Shown: piece by piece, positions 1-7,942 of the stretch
Layout: the number at the start of each line of letters is the position of its first letter
Position numbering within the stretch: position 1 is the stretch's first letter
Translations under genes and position numbers: made by a program
Notes under the pieces: model-generated
Told to the model about the DNA's origin: nothing
Database searches by the model: none
The model's input: only the letters and a program-made list of their open reading frames with translations
From: Roseovarius salincola
Lineage (GTDB): Bacteria > Pseudomonadota > Alphaproteobacteria > Rhodobacterales > Rhodobacteraceae
Length of the DNA stretch: 53,045 nt
Assembly (NCBI RefSeq): GCF_026891095.1
Contig: NZ_JAPTNL010000021.1
Span: 1 to 53,045 of the forward strand
Direction of reading: 5' to 3'

Positions 1-15
1 CAAAGGTGCTGACAT
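1..15 (-). CDS. 5' end of a divergent gene, unidentified
   Basis: Only the first five codons (M-S-A-P-L) lie in the window. The start is inferred from an ATG on the minus strand at 15-13, preceded by a clear purine-rich ribosome binding site (GGGAGGA at a spacing of about 7 bases). It is transcribed away from the Lrp-type regulator, the usual arrangement for a regulator and its metabolic target. Too little sequence is present to assign a function. Confidence 0.4.
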
Positions 16-49
16 GATCCATCCTCCCAAACAGGATGAATCACAAAAT

Positions 50-59
50 CACACGTGTG
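50..59. promoter_or_regulatory. Short palindrome in divergent promoter region
   Basis: CACACGTGTG is a perfect 10-bp palindrome in the 170-base region between the divergent partial gene and the Lrp-type regulator. A regulator binding site here is plausible by position, but a palindrome this short can occur by chance. Confidence 0.25.
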
Positions 60-185
60 GGAATCCCCGCGATTCAGGTTTTTGGCGGGGCGCTTTAAGC
101 GCTATAGGCTGACCCAAATAAGGACGGATGTTCCTGTTCAGGTCAGATTGCGCCGAAGCGTTCCATGCGGAAAGGAAATCGGAAA

Positions 186-647
186 ATGGCTGTTCGTCTC
201 GATGAACTGGATCGGAAAATCCTTGTGCAGCTGCAAAAGGACGGTGGGCAATCGCTGGATGAGATCGCCCGGATCGTGGGCAGTTCTAAGACGCCGGTCT
301 GGAACCGGATTCGCAAGATGCGTGAAGGCGGGATCATCAAGCAGCAGACCTTTCTGCTGGATGCCGAGGCGCTTGGATTCGAGGCTTGCTTCTTTGTTCT
401 GATCCGCACGTCAGAGCATGACGCAAGCTGGCAGGCAACGTTCCTGCAAGCCCTGCGCGACCACCCCGAAGTTCAGGAGGCGCACCGTCTGGCAGGGGAT
501 ATCGACTATATCCTGAAGGTACGCGTGGCCAATGCCCGCGCCTATGACACCTTCTATCAGGCGCTGATTTCCGAAGTGAAGGTGCATAACGTGACGGCGC
601 TCTTGTCGATGGAAGAGATCAAATCCACCACCATGCTGCCGCTTTGA
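186..647 (+). CDS. Lrp/AsnC family transcriptional regulator
   Basis: This is a 153-residue feast/famine regulator. Residues about 4-55 form the winged helix-turn-helix (LDRKIL near the start, then a DEIARIVGSS recognition region), and residues about 60-150 form the RAM ligand-binding domain with the family motif GDIDYILKV at 104-112. Proteins of this family bind amino acids and act as dimers or octamers on nearby promoters. The ATG at 186 is preferred over the in-frame ATG at 165 because AGGAAA precedes it and the protein then starts just before the HTH, as is usual. It sits divergent to a gene cut off by the left edge, which is the likely target. Ligand unknown. Confidence 0.9.
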   Translation: MAVRLDELDRKILVQLQKDGGQSLDEIARIVGSSKTPVWNRIRKMREGGIIKQQTFLLDAEALGFEACFFVLIRTSEHDASWQATFLQALRDHPEVQEAHRLAGDIDYILKVRVANARAYDTFYQALISEVKVHNVTALLSMEEIKSTTMLPL

Positions 648-651
648 ATGC

Positions 652-1401
652 TCAGGTCGCGGCCTCGAGAGCGGCGATGATCGGCGAGAAATCCGCGGCA
701 GTAAGGCTGGCGCCACCGACCAGCGCACCATCTACATTTCCCACAGCGAAGATATCCGCGGCGTTGGCGGGTTTCACCGAACCGCCATATAGGATGCGGA
801 TCCCGGTGGCGGTTTCGCCGAGCCGTGAAATCAGGTTTTCACGAATGAAGTCATGCACTTCAGAGATCTGCTTCATGTCCGCAATCTTGCCCGTGCCGAT
901 CGCCCAGACGGGCTCGTAGGCGATGACGGTGTTCGCGGACTCCGCGCTGTCGGGGGTCGAGCCGTCAAGCTGCGCGCCGATCACATCAAGGGTGCGGCCC
1001 GCGTTGCGTTCGTCCAGGGTTTCGCCAAGGCAGATGATCGCCATAAGCCCCGCCGCATGGGCCGCACTGGCCTTGGCGCGCACAAGCGCATCGGTTTCAC
1101 CATGATCCTGGCGGCGTTCGGAATGGCCGACAATGACCGCCTGCGCGCCCGCATCGGCGATCATCGGCGCCGAGATATCGCCTGTATGCGCGCCGGAGGG
1201 AGCGCTGTGGCAATCCTGCGCGCCGATCAAAAGCGGCGTATCGGCGCTTAGTGCTGCGGCCTGCAAGAGCAAGGTCGCGGGCGGGCAGATCAGGATATCG
1301 ACCGCCGGATCTGGATGCGCGGCAGTCATGGCCTGCAACGCGTCAAGCGCCTCGCGGGTGCCGTTCATCTTCCAGTTTCCGGCAGCGAGTTTGCGCATCA
1401 T
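652..1401 (-). CDS. tpiA: Triosephosphate isomerase
   Basis: This 249-residue protein has the full TIM-barrel signature of the glycolytic enzyme that interconverts dihydroxyacetone phosphate and glyceraldehyde 3-phosphate. Visible are the substrate lysine in AGNWKMNG (K11), the electrophilic histidine in VGHSERR (H93), the catalytic glutamate in [12 protein letters not shown] (E163) and the phosphate-binding YGGSVKP near residue 212. Length matches the family. It ends four bases after the convergent Lrp gene. No sign of regulation is visible beyond its position upstream of nothing else on this strand. Confidence 0.97.
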   Translation of the reverse strand: MMRKLAAGNWKMNGTREALDALQAMTAAHPDPAVDILICPPATLLLQAAALSADTPLLIGAQDCHSAPSGAHTGDISAPMIADAGAQAVIVGHSERRQDHGETDALVRAKASAAHAAGLMAIICLGETLDERNAGRTLDVIGAQLDGSTPDSAESANTVIAYEPVWAIGTGKIADMKQISEVHDFIRENLISRLGETATGIRILYGGSVKPANAADIFAVGNVDGALVGGASLTAADFSPIIAALEAAT

Positions 1402-1450
1402 TCCGGCTCAACCTTTTGTTTTTATTGTTATGTTGATGGGCTGTGGCGGT

Positions 1451-1801
1451 TTACATGTTTTCGAACTTGATCGACTCGCCGCAGCCGCAGGCCTCGGTCA
1501 CATTGGGATTGTTGAACACGAAACCGGATTCCAGAAGCGAGGTGCGGTAGTCGATCTCGGTGCCGAACAGGAACATCTGAGCCATCGGCGCGATCATCAC
1601 CCGTGCGCCATTCTGCTCGACCACCTCATCATTGGGGTCGACCTCGCTCACGTAATCCATCGTGTACTCCATGCCTGCGCAGCCGCCTTTCTTGACCCCG
1701 ATGCGCAAACCCTGATGGCCATACTTGTCCATCAGATTCGCGATCCGGGCCGCCGCGGCGGGCGTCATGGTAACGGCTTGTTTACCGGGGATGCCGAACA
1801 T
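1451..1801 (-). CDS. erpA: A-type iron-sulfur cluster carrier (ErpA/IscA/SufA family)
   Basis: This 116-residue A-type carrier delivers Fe-S clusters to apoproteins. The three conserved cysteines are present: C41 in GGCAGMEY and C105/C107 in the C-terminal ACGCGES. The family cannot be split confidently into ErpA, IscA or SufA by eye; ErpA is chosen because no isc or suf operon surrounds it. It lies 50 bases upstream of tpiA on the same strand and about 1.5 kb from sufT, so two Fe-S biogenesis genes share this neighbourhood. Confidence 0.88.
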   Translation of the reverse strand: MFGIPGKQAVTMTPAAAARIANLMDKYGHQGLRIGVKKGGCAGMEYTMDYVSEVDPNDEVVEQNGARVMIAPMAQMFLFGTEIDYRTSLLESGFVFNNPNVTEACGCGESIKFENM

Positions 1802-1829
1802 TGTGCCTCCTCATGTGTCTTGGTTGAAT

Positions 1830-2549
1830 CTAGGGCGTTCGGGGCGCGATCTCAAGCGGGGGAAGCACAGATAGGAGCGATTGGGTGGCAAGAGCGATCA
1901 AGATGGCCCAGCCAAAGGAGGCCAGTGTGCCGATAATCACGTATTCGGCACTGCGCTGGTCGCGGTTGGCGGTGCCGTAACGCAGGATGGATTTGGCGGC
2001 GATCAGGAAACCGACGCCGATGGGCTGGTTTGCCAGCACCAGCAGGAAGATCAGACCGCGCTCAAGCAGTCCGATCTGGCGGCCGCCGTCGCGAAGCCCG
2101 GCGCCGCGCATGCGACTGCTGTGGCGGCGCATCAGAAGCCCGACGGCATATTGTCCGGCGGTGAGGCAGAGGATCAGCCCGGCGGCAAGCGCCATGAGCG
2201 GCAAAAGGGTGGGCTGGGCGGACCAGAGACCGGATTGCCAGAGGTCGGGCATCCAGAAGGCGACGACAAGAATCGTGGCGAGATGCGCGCCCTGATCGAA
2301 AAGAAAGGCGGAGAGGGTGTTGAATTTGCTATATGTTTTCGCGGTGTCAATCAGAAGATGGGCGAGCGTCAGCACTGCCAGCGCCGGGGCGTAGAGATGG
2401 CCAAGTGCCAGATGGGCGGTGATCAAGACGAGAAGCCCATGCAGCGCCATCACATGCGGGCGGGCCTTGTTGGTGTTGATCCAGTTGGTTTGCAGGGTGA
2501 AATCGGCGAGGGCGTGGGCGAAGAGCAAGGCCGTGACGGTTTCCAGCAT
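1830..2549 (-). CDS. DUF3307 family membrane protein
   Basis: This 239-residue integral membrane protein shows about six hydrophobic stretches. Its N-terminal region (ALLFAHALADFTLQTNW, early residues) carries the family pattern of DUF3307, whose function is unknown. Its ATG overlaps the stop codon of the upstream SatD-like gene (ATGA at 2546-2549 read on the minus strand), which points to translational coupling. The SatD-like partner has a cyclase-like core and a DNA-binding C-terminus, so the pair could be a sensor or effector unit. That is inference from order and fold only. Confidence 0.8.
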   Translation of the reverse strand: MLETVTALLFAHALADFTLQTNWINTNKARPHVMALHGLLVLITAHLALGHLYAPALAVLTLAHLLIDTAKTYSKFNTLSAFLFDQGAHLATILVVAFWMPDLWQSGLWSAQPTLLPLMALAAGLILCLTAGQYAVGLLMRRHSSRMRGAGLRDGGRQIGLLERGLIFLLVLANQPIGVGFLIAAKSILRYGTANRDQRSAEYVIIGTLASFGWAILIALATQSLLSVLPPLEIAPRTP

Positions 2550-3196
2550 CAGCGTTGCTCCGGCGTGCGATTCACAGATGAATAATGATCTTCATCCGAT
2601 TGAATTGCGGCTGAAATCCAATGATATCCGGCGGCGGTCAGGGCCTGATCGACGGCCTGCCGGGAGATCCCGAGGCGGGCGGCGGCGTCGGCATGGGTGG
2701 TGGAGTCGGGTGGCAGCATGGTGAAGATCGCGCGGGCCTGCGCCGGGGTCCAGCCTTGGGAGATGTGGTCTGCAAGCAAAATCAATGCGTTGACAGTGCC
2801 GCCCGATGCGTGACCCATGGTGATATGCGGCCCCCGAAGACTGGCCAGCAAGCGGCCTGAGGCGGTGAAGGCGGGGCCGGAGGCGGCGTTGGGATCGCGG
2901 TTGTCGGGCAGGTGGCCATCACCGCAGGCGAGGGCGATGCGGGTGGAAAACGCCTTGCCCAGACGCCGGAGCGCAGCCCGGAGATAGAGTGCAGAGCGCA
3001 GCGCAAGATAATGATCTGAAATGGAAAATTGCCAACCATCCCCGCCGCTGCGTGCGAACCCGGTGACGAGATCGGGCGACCATTGCGAGATGTCGCCGGC
3101 AGCTGAGTCCAGCGATTGCAGGGCGGTATCGACCTGGTCTGCGCTGAGCGCGCTGGAGTCGACAAGGTCACCGGAAAGGACGCAGACGCGGGTCAT
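2549..3196 (-). CDS. SatD-like protein: nucleotidyl-cyclase-like core plus C-terminal HTH
   Basis: This 215-residue protein begins VCVLSGDLVDSS and continues with a GGDGWQF motif (around residue 51), an ALACGDG strand and a GPAFTASGRLLASL segment. The order and spacing resemble class III nucleotidyl cyclase or GGDEF-type folds: a metal aspartate in GD, then GDG, then an hGhhxG strand, then a GxxVNxAxRL-like helix. Residues about 165-205 (AAARLGISRQAVDQAL) form a helix-turn-helix. SatD is named after a Streptococcus acid-tolerance gene of unknown biochemistry. The start is the ATG at 3196; an upstream in-frame ATG at 3259 would run through the repeat-rich leader and is less likely. It is coupled to the DUF3307 gene by a 1-base stop/start overlap. 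Catalytic activity is not established. Confidence 0.7.
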   Translation of the reverse strand: MTRVCVLSGDLVDSSALSADQVDTALQSLDSAAGDISQWSPDLVTGFARSGGDGWQFSISDHYLALRSALYLRAALRRLGKAFSTRIALACGDGHLPDNRDPNAASGPAFTASGRLLASLRGPHITMGHASGGTVNALILLADHISQGWTPAQARAIFTMLPPDSTTHADAAARLGISRQAVDQALTAAGYHWISAAIQSDEDHYSSVNRTPEQR

Positions 3197-3227
3197 GATT
3201 GGCAAGTCATAATGCCTGCATATCGAA

Positions 3228-3276
3228 AAGGCAAGCAAATTCACTTGACATTCTAGCAAGCAAAAAAGCTTGCCTT
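3228..3276 (-). promoter_or_regulatory. Repeated GCAAGC/GCTTGC words in satD-like gene leader
   Basis: Between the end of sufT and the SatD-like gene the word GCAAGC occurs at 3231-3236 and 3256-3261, and as its inverse GCTTGC at 3268-3273. The outer copies form a 9-bp inverted repeat (AAGGCAAGC at 3228-3236 and GCTTGCCTT at 3268-3276). On the minus strand a possible -10 element TAGAAT (3255-3250) lies directly beside the central copy. This looks like an operator cluster for the downstream pair, possibly bound by the HTH of the SatD-like protein itself. The two right-hand copies could also fold as a short hairpin. Confidence 0.5.
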
Positions 3277-3637
3277 ACATGAATCCTAACTCAAGGCGCG
3301 CTTCGTCGCTCATCATGTCCATGCCCCAGGGGGGATCCCAGACGAGTTCGACATCGACCTGTTTGACGCCGGGCACGGGTTCGATGGCTTCGGCGACCCA
3401 GCCGGGCATTTCACCGGCGACGGGGCAGCCGGGTGCGGTCAGGGTCATGATCACACGGACGGCGTTTTCGCTGTCGATCTCGATCGTGTAGATCAGACCG
3501 AGATCATAAATATTCACTGGAATTTCAGGGTCATAGACAGACCGGCAAGCCTCGACGAGTTGATCGTAAAGGGGATGTTCGGTGCTCGATGGCGCGATCA
3601 GTGGCGCACCTTCGACTGGGTCTGGGCTATGAGTCAT
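3275..3637 (-). CDS. sufT: SufT/PaaD-like MIP18 family Fe-S maturation protein (DUF59)
   Basis: This 120-residue protein is a stand-alone MIP18 (DUF59) domain of the kind involved in Fe-S protein maturation. The family core YDPEIPVNIYDLGLIY is at 35-50, and the conserved cysteine follows in LTAPGCPV (C71). The first 20 residues are a variable, Pro/Ser-rich extension. It stands on the same strand as the A-type carrier gene further downstream. The neighbouring genes do not include a suf operon, so SufT is a family-level assignment. Confidence 0.85.
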   Translation of the reverse strand: MTHSPDPVEGAPLIAPSSTEHPLYDQLVEACRSVYDPEIPVNIYDLGLIYTIEIDSENAVRVIMTLTAPGCPVAGEMPGWVAEAIEPVPGVKQVDVELVWDPPWGMDMMSDEARLELGFM

Positions 3638-3801
3638 GGCTGAATCCTGCGCTGTTCCTGACCGAAGATATAAGATTTATGACCGCGGTCGTCCAGAGGG
3701 GCGGGCCGGTACAAAACGTCTGTTTTGTACGCGGCTTTTGTACGAAAGCCGGACCCGGCCCGAAAAGGTTGGTACAAAACCCCCGGAATGGCCGCCAAGC
3801 A

Positions 3802-5223
3802 TCAACCGGAAGATTTCTTCACGCCGGTCTTGCGGCGGCGGATCGGGGCGGGGCGCACGCGGCTTTCGATCTGATCATAGAGCCGCCCGACGATGTTCTT
3901 GCCGGTCGATTTCTCGATCCCCTCGAAGCCGGGGGAAGAGTTCACCTCGAGCACCTTGGGACCGCCTTCGGAGCGCAACAGGTCTACACCGGCCATGTTG
4001 AGATCGAAGGCGCGCGCGGCGCGGATCGCGGTCTCGCGTTCCTGCTTGGTGATCCGCACTGATTTGGCGGAGCCGCCGCGATGCAGGTTCGAGCGGAAAT
4101 CGCCGTCGGCGCCGGTGCGCTTCATCGAGGCGACGACCTTGCCGCCGATCACGAGGCAGCGGATATCCTCGCCCGCAGCTTCCTTGACGAAATCCTGCAC
4201 CAGGAAATTTGCCTTGAGGCCGCGGAAGGCGTCGATCACCGATTCGGCGGCCTTCTTGGTTTCGGCCAGCACGACGCCCTTGCCCTGGGTCGATTCCAGC
4301 AGCTTGACGATCAGGGGCGCGGTGCCGACGAGGCCGATCAGATTGTTGGTGTCCTTGGGCGAGGCGGCAAAGGCGGTGTTGGGCATGCCGATCTTGGCGC
4401 GGGCCATCAATTGATGGGCATAGAGCTTGTCACGGCTGGAGGTGATCCCGGCCGAGGAGTTCACGCAATAGGTGCCGATGGTTTCGAACTGGCGGATGAT
4501 GGCGGTGCCATAGGGCGTGATCGATGCGCCGATCCGCGGAATGACCGCATCGAAGCGCGGCAGGCGCTTGCCGTCGTAATGCACTTCGGGGGCCATGGCG
4601 TTGATCGCCATGTAACAGCGCGTGGTGTTGATCACCTCGACCGAATGGCCGCGTTTCTCGCCCTCTTCGACAAGGCGGCGGGTGGAATAATTGTCTTCGC
4701 GCGAAAGCACGCAGATGCGCAGTGCGCGCGCCGGTGCCTGGTGGCGCATCTTGGCGGTGTGATAGACATCATAGCTGAGTTCGGGCTGCATGAAGCGGTC
4801 CGTCGCCACGATGGTGATGTGATCCTTCAGCGCCTGACGCCCCAGCAACATCCGCGACTGCATGGTGGCGCGGTTGGTGAGGGTCAGTTCCACAGGCCAG
4901 CTGTCGCCGTTGACGTGCAGCGTGCTTTCGATGACGTAGCGCAGCTCCTTTTCACCGTTGGATGAGGTCACTTCGCGGCGGTCGATGATCGGGGCCGAGC
5001 AGGGGATCACGAAATCGTCGCGCCCCGGTATCGGGTGGATGGTGAAACGGACCTTGGGTCTGGAGGAGGGGCCGAATGTCTCGATGTCGAAGGCATGCAG
5101 AGCAGAGGTGCGCGCGCCGGTATCGACCTTGGCCCGGATTGCCGGGACGCCGAGATCGGGCAAAGAGACCCATTCTTCCCACCCGAATTGCAATTGTTGC
5201 GTTTCATCGGGTGTGTCGGTCAT
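3802..5223 (-). CDS. rimK: RimB-RimK fusion: retropepsin-like protease plus ATP-grasp ligase
   Basis: This 473-residue protein joins two domains. Residues about 13-150 are the RimK-associated protease family (often called ATP-dependent zinc protease), with the aspartic-protease-like motif [13 protein letters not shown] (D34) and a second motif MLLGRQAL at 125-132. Residues about 168-460 are an ATP-grasp ligase of the RimK type, which in Escherichia coli adds glutamates to ribosomal protein S6; the terminal [14 protein letters not shown] is the magnesium-binding ATP-grasp motif. The start at 5223 ([10 protein letters not shown]) is chosen because AGGGAATTG-like purines precede it. Having the ligase and its putative protease in one chain is notable. 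The basic C-terminal tail ([12 protein letters not shown]) may contact ribosomal RNA. Confidence 0.88.
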   Translation of the reverse strand: MTDTPDETQQLQFGWEEWVSLPDLGVPAIRAKVDTGARTSALHAFDIETFGPSSRPKVRFTIHPIPGRDDFVIPCSAPIIDRREVTSSNGEKELRYVIESTLHVNGDSWPVELTLTNRATMQSRMLLGRQALKDHITIVATDRFMQPELSYDVYHTAKMRHQAPARALRICVLSREDNYSTRRLVEEGEKRGHSVEVINTTRCYMAINAMAPEVHYDGKRLPRFDAVIPRIGASITPYGTAIIRQFETIGTYCVNSSAGITSSRDKLYAHQLMARAKIGMPNTAFAASPKDTNNLIGLVGTAPLIVKLLESTQGKGVVLAETKKAAESVIDAFRGLKANFLVQDFVKEAAGEDIRCLVIGGKVVASMKRTGADGDFRSNLHRGGSAKSVRITKQERETAIRAARAFDLNMAGVDLLRSEGGPKVLEVNSSPGFEGIEKSTGKNIVGRLYDQIESRVRPAPIRRRKTGVKKSSG

Positions 5224-5315
5224 GGGCAATTCCCTTTTTTCATTCAAAATAATGGCTCGTGGCTGACGACCATAGCTTGATCGGAGCCATTCTGCCAAGC
5301 CGGCATGGCAAAGCG

Positions 5316-5588
5316 CTATTTGTTGATGTCGTCATGGATCACGCGACTCTGGTCGTTGCGCGCCCGGAAGACCCGCCGCAGGATGATCCATGACAAAAGC
5401 GACAGGATTGCGAAGATCGCGATCATCGCCGCTGGCGAAAGGTGCACGGGCAGGGCCACGATCAGCGCCATGAGCGCCGCGCCCAGTGCGATGCCCAGAA
5501 ACACGTAGCCCGGAATCAGCGTTTCCAGAATGGCGAGCGCCAGCGCGCCCCCGAGCCAGGCCCACCAGAGCGTCCAGATGCCGCTCAT
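5316..5588 (-). CDS. NfeD family membrane protein (short form)
   Basis: This 90-residue protein has two or three hydrophobic segments and a basic cytoplasmic end. That is the pattern of the short NfeD proteins that accompany SPFH/stomatin proteins. Its start codon overlaps the stop of the QmcA-like gene by four bases (ATGA), so the pair is almost certainly co-translated. NfeD partners are thought to support membrane microdomain scaffolding. The C-terminal OB-fold of longer NfeD proteins is absent. Confidence 0.75.
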   Translation of the reverse strand: MSGIWTLWWAWLGGALALAILETLIPGYVFLGIALGAALMALIVALPVHLSPAAMIAIFAILSLLSWIILRRVFRARNDQSRVIHDDINK

Positions 5589-6493
5589 GCCTTGTTCCCC
5601 TTGAGCATGTTGAAGGCGTTGCCGAAGGCCTCGAGTGCCTGAGCGGGCACGAGGACCGTCTGCGAGGAGGGGCTGTTGCCCAGCGCGTTGAGGGCTTCGA
5701 CCTGTTTCAGGGCGACCTGATATTGCGCGGCCTCGACGCCGTTTTCGGCGATGGCGCGGGCGACGACCTGGGTGGCGTAGGCTTCGGCGTCGGCCTGGAT
5801 GCGGCGGGCCTTCGCGGCCTGGTCGGCGGCGTAAAGTTCGGCATCGGCATGGAGTTCGACGGCGCGTTTCTTGCCTTCGGCCTCGGTCACATGGGCGCGC
5901 CGGGCGCGTTCGGCATTGAGCTGCTGGAGCATGGCCGCGCGGGTGGCCTCGTCGAGGTTCACATCCAGAAGCTCGGCGCGGGTGACTTCGATGCCCCAGT
6001 TCTCGACCGCGTCCTCGACCGCTTCCTTGATGGTGGTGATCAGTGCCGAGCGGTTGGCCTGCACGTCATCGAGATCCATCTTGCCGATCTCGGCGCGCAC
6101 GATACCGGCGACGGTGGTGGCGATGGCGGCATCGGCGTCGCGGATGCGGTAGACCGTCTTTTCAGGCTGAATGATGCGGTAGAAGACCGAGGTTTCCACT
6201 TCGACCAGCACGTTGTCGCGGGTGATCGCGTCCTGGCTGGCATTGGGAAGCTGGCGTTCCAGGATCGAGATCCGGTGGCGCACCACGTCCAGAAACGGCA
6301 CGATCATGTTGATTCCCGGCCCCAGCACCGCGCGCAGGCGGCCGAAACGTTCGACCACGTATTGTTCGGATTGCGGAACGATCTGGATGCCCTTGAAGAT
6401 CACCACGAAGATCAGGATCGCGATCAGGATCCAGATCAGGTTCGACCCCAGGAGGCTCAGGATTTGGTCTTCGGTCATATCATTCTCACTCAT
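5585..6493 (-). CDS. qmcA: QmcA-like SPFH/stomatin (paraslipin) protein
   Basis: This protein of about 302 residues has one N-terminal membrane helix (LIWILIAILIFVVIFKGI), then an SPFH/band 7 domain with VPQSEQYVVERFGRL and later the RAEIGKMDLDDVQ segment typical of paraslipins. An alanine- and glutamate-rich coiled coil follows (AEGKKRAVELHADAEL), then a C-terminal tail. Members assemble as large oligomeric cages or flotillin-like domains in the inner membrane. Start choice is uncertain: ATGs at 6529, 6493 and 6478 are all in frame and none has a strong ribosome binding site; 6493 is the compromise. It is coupled to the NfeD gene. Confidence 0.88.
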   Translation of the reverse strand: MSENDMTEDQILSLLGSNLIWILIAILIFVVIFKGIQIVPQSEQYVVERFGRLRAVLGPGINMIVPFLDVVRHRISILERQLPNASQDAITRDNVLVEVETSVFYRIIQPEKTVYRIRDADAAIATTVAGIVRAEIGKMDLDDVQANRSALITTIKEAVEDAVENWGIEVTRAELLDVNLDEATRAAMLQQLNAERARRAHVTEAEGKKRAVELHADAELYAADQAAKARRIQADAEAYATQVVARAIAENGVEAAQYQVALKQVEALNALGNSPSSQTVLVPAQALEAFGNAFNMLKGNKA

Positions 6494-6569
6494 GAAAAAG
6501 GGCCGCGCGGGCCACGCGGCGTTTTGCAAGTCAGGTTAAACCGCTTTAAGGGAAGCCGAAAGACGGCAA

Positions 6570-7709
6570 TTGCGGGAAAATCAGGTGACAGTCAGGTTCG
6601 AGTTGACGGCACGGGACGGGGCGGCGCGCGCGGGCGTGATCCGCACGACGCGGGGTGATGTGCGCACGCCGGCCTTCATGCCGGTGGGCACCGCGGCGAC
6701 GGTCAAGGCGATGATGCCCGAAAGCGTGCGCCAGACGGGCGCCGATATCCTGCTGGGCAATACCTATCATCTGATGCTGCGCCCCGGCGCCGAGCGCATC
6801 GCGCGGCTGGGGGGATTGCACCGTTTCATGAACTGGGAGCGCCCGATCCTGACCGATAGCGGCGGCTTTCAGGTGATGAGCCTTGCGGGGCTGCGCAAGC
6901 TGAGCGAGGCGGGGGTGACCTTCAAGAGCCATGTGGATGGCTCGCGCCATGAATTGACGCCGGAGCGGTCGATGGAGATCCAGCGGCTGCTGGGCAGCGA
7001 TATCGTGATGTGTTTCGACGAATGCCCCGCACTGCCCGCCAGCGACGCGGAGGTGGCGCGCGCGATGCGGCTGAGCATGCGGTGGGCGGCGCGTTCGAAG
7101 GACGCCTTCGGGGATCGCCCCGGTCACGCGCTGTTCGGGATCATGCAGGGCGGTGTCAATCGCGAGCTGCGCGAGGAAAGCGCCGGGGCGCTGGTGAAGA
7201 TCGGCTTTGACGGCTACGCGGTGGGGGGGCTTGCGGTGGGCGAGGGGCAGGCGGCGATGTTCGGCGTGCTGGATTACGCGCCCGGCTTTCTGCCCGAAGA
7301 GAAGCCGCGTTACCTGATGGGGGTGGGCAAGCCCGACGATATCGTGGGGGCCGTGAAACGGGGCATCGACATGATGGATTGCGTGTTGCCTTCGCGATCG
7401 GGGCGCACGGGGCAGGTGTTTACCCGGCGCGGGCAGATCAACATCAAGAACGCGCGCCATCAGGACGATCCGAGGCCGCTCGATGAGGATTGCACCTGTC
7501 CGGCCTGCCGCAATTACAGCCGCGCCTATCTGCATCATGTGTTCCGCAGCCAGGAGATCATTTCCTCGATGCTGCTGACATGGCACAATCTGCATTACTA
7601 TCAGGAGCTTATGCAGGGCATGCGCGAAGCCATCGCCGAAGCGCGGTTTGATGCCTGGGAGGCGGATTTCCATGCGACGCGGGCGCAGGGCGATATCGCG
7701 CCGCTTTGA
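6570..7709 (+). CDS. tgt: tRNA-guanine transglycosylase
   Basis: This 379-residue TIM-barrel enzyme exchanges the wobble guanine of GUN anticodon tRNAs for the queuosine precursor preQ1. Visible are the nucleophile/general-base aspartate in [11 protein letters not shown] (D96), the GIMQGG loop, and the C-terminal zinc site CTCPACR followed by the histidine in [10 protein letters not shown]. The start given is a TTG at 6570; the in-frame GTG at 6585 (VTVRFELTA) fits the usual length of the family equally well. The tRNA-Asp(GTC) genes downstream encode natural substrates. Confidence 0.95.
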   Translation: MRENQVTVRFELTARDGAARAGVIRTTRGDVRTPAFMPVGTAATVKAMMPESVRQTGADILLGNTYHLMLRPGAERIARLGGLHRFMNWERPILTDSGGFQVMSLAGLRKLSEAGVTFKSHVDGSRHELTPERSMEIQRLLGSDIVMCFDECPALPASDAEVARAMRLSMRWAARSKDAFGDRPGHALFGIMQGGVNRELREESAGALVKIGFDGYAVGGLAVGEGQAAMFGVLDYAPGFLPEEKPRYLMGVGKPDDIVGAVKRGIDMMDCVLPSRSGRTGQVFTRRGQINIKNARHQDDPRPLDEDCTCPACRNYSRAYLHHVFRSQEIISSMLLTWHNLHYYQELMQGMREAIAEARFDAWEADFHATRAQGDIAPL

Positions 7710-7942
7710 GTGCTGACGGGCGGTGACCGCCCGCGAAAAGCGCCTTGCGTCAAAGCGTTGCACGCAGCGCGCGCAAATGCGGGCAATGAGCCCTTGTGAA
7801 GCCCCGGCGGGAGGGGCAAACTGCGTCAAATCGGTTGAAACGGGGGCAGCGCCGCCCCAAGTTACACCGCAGGAAACGCGGAGACGGACGTGACTGCCTG
7901 ATCGAGGGGTCCGGATCGTCTGCCCAGAACAAGGAAACGAGC

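Noticed and set aside
7717..7733. GC-rich hairpin CGGGCGG-TGA-CCGCCCG after tgt as a terminator
   Set aside because: The stem is clear but no T-run follows and the lon gene is on the same strand; it was not called.
7796..7942. Upstream in-frame extension of lon from an ATG at 7796
   Set aside because: The extra 49 residues are mostly basic and low-complexity with no match to the Lon N-domain, whose conserved start is at 7943.
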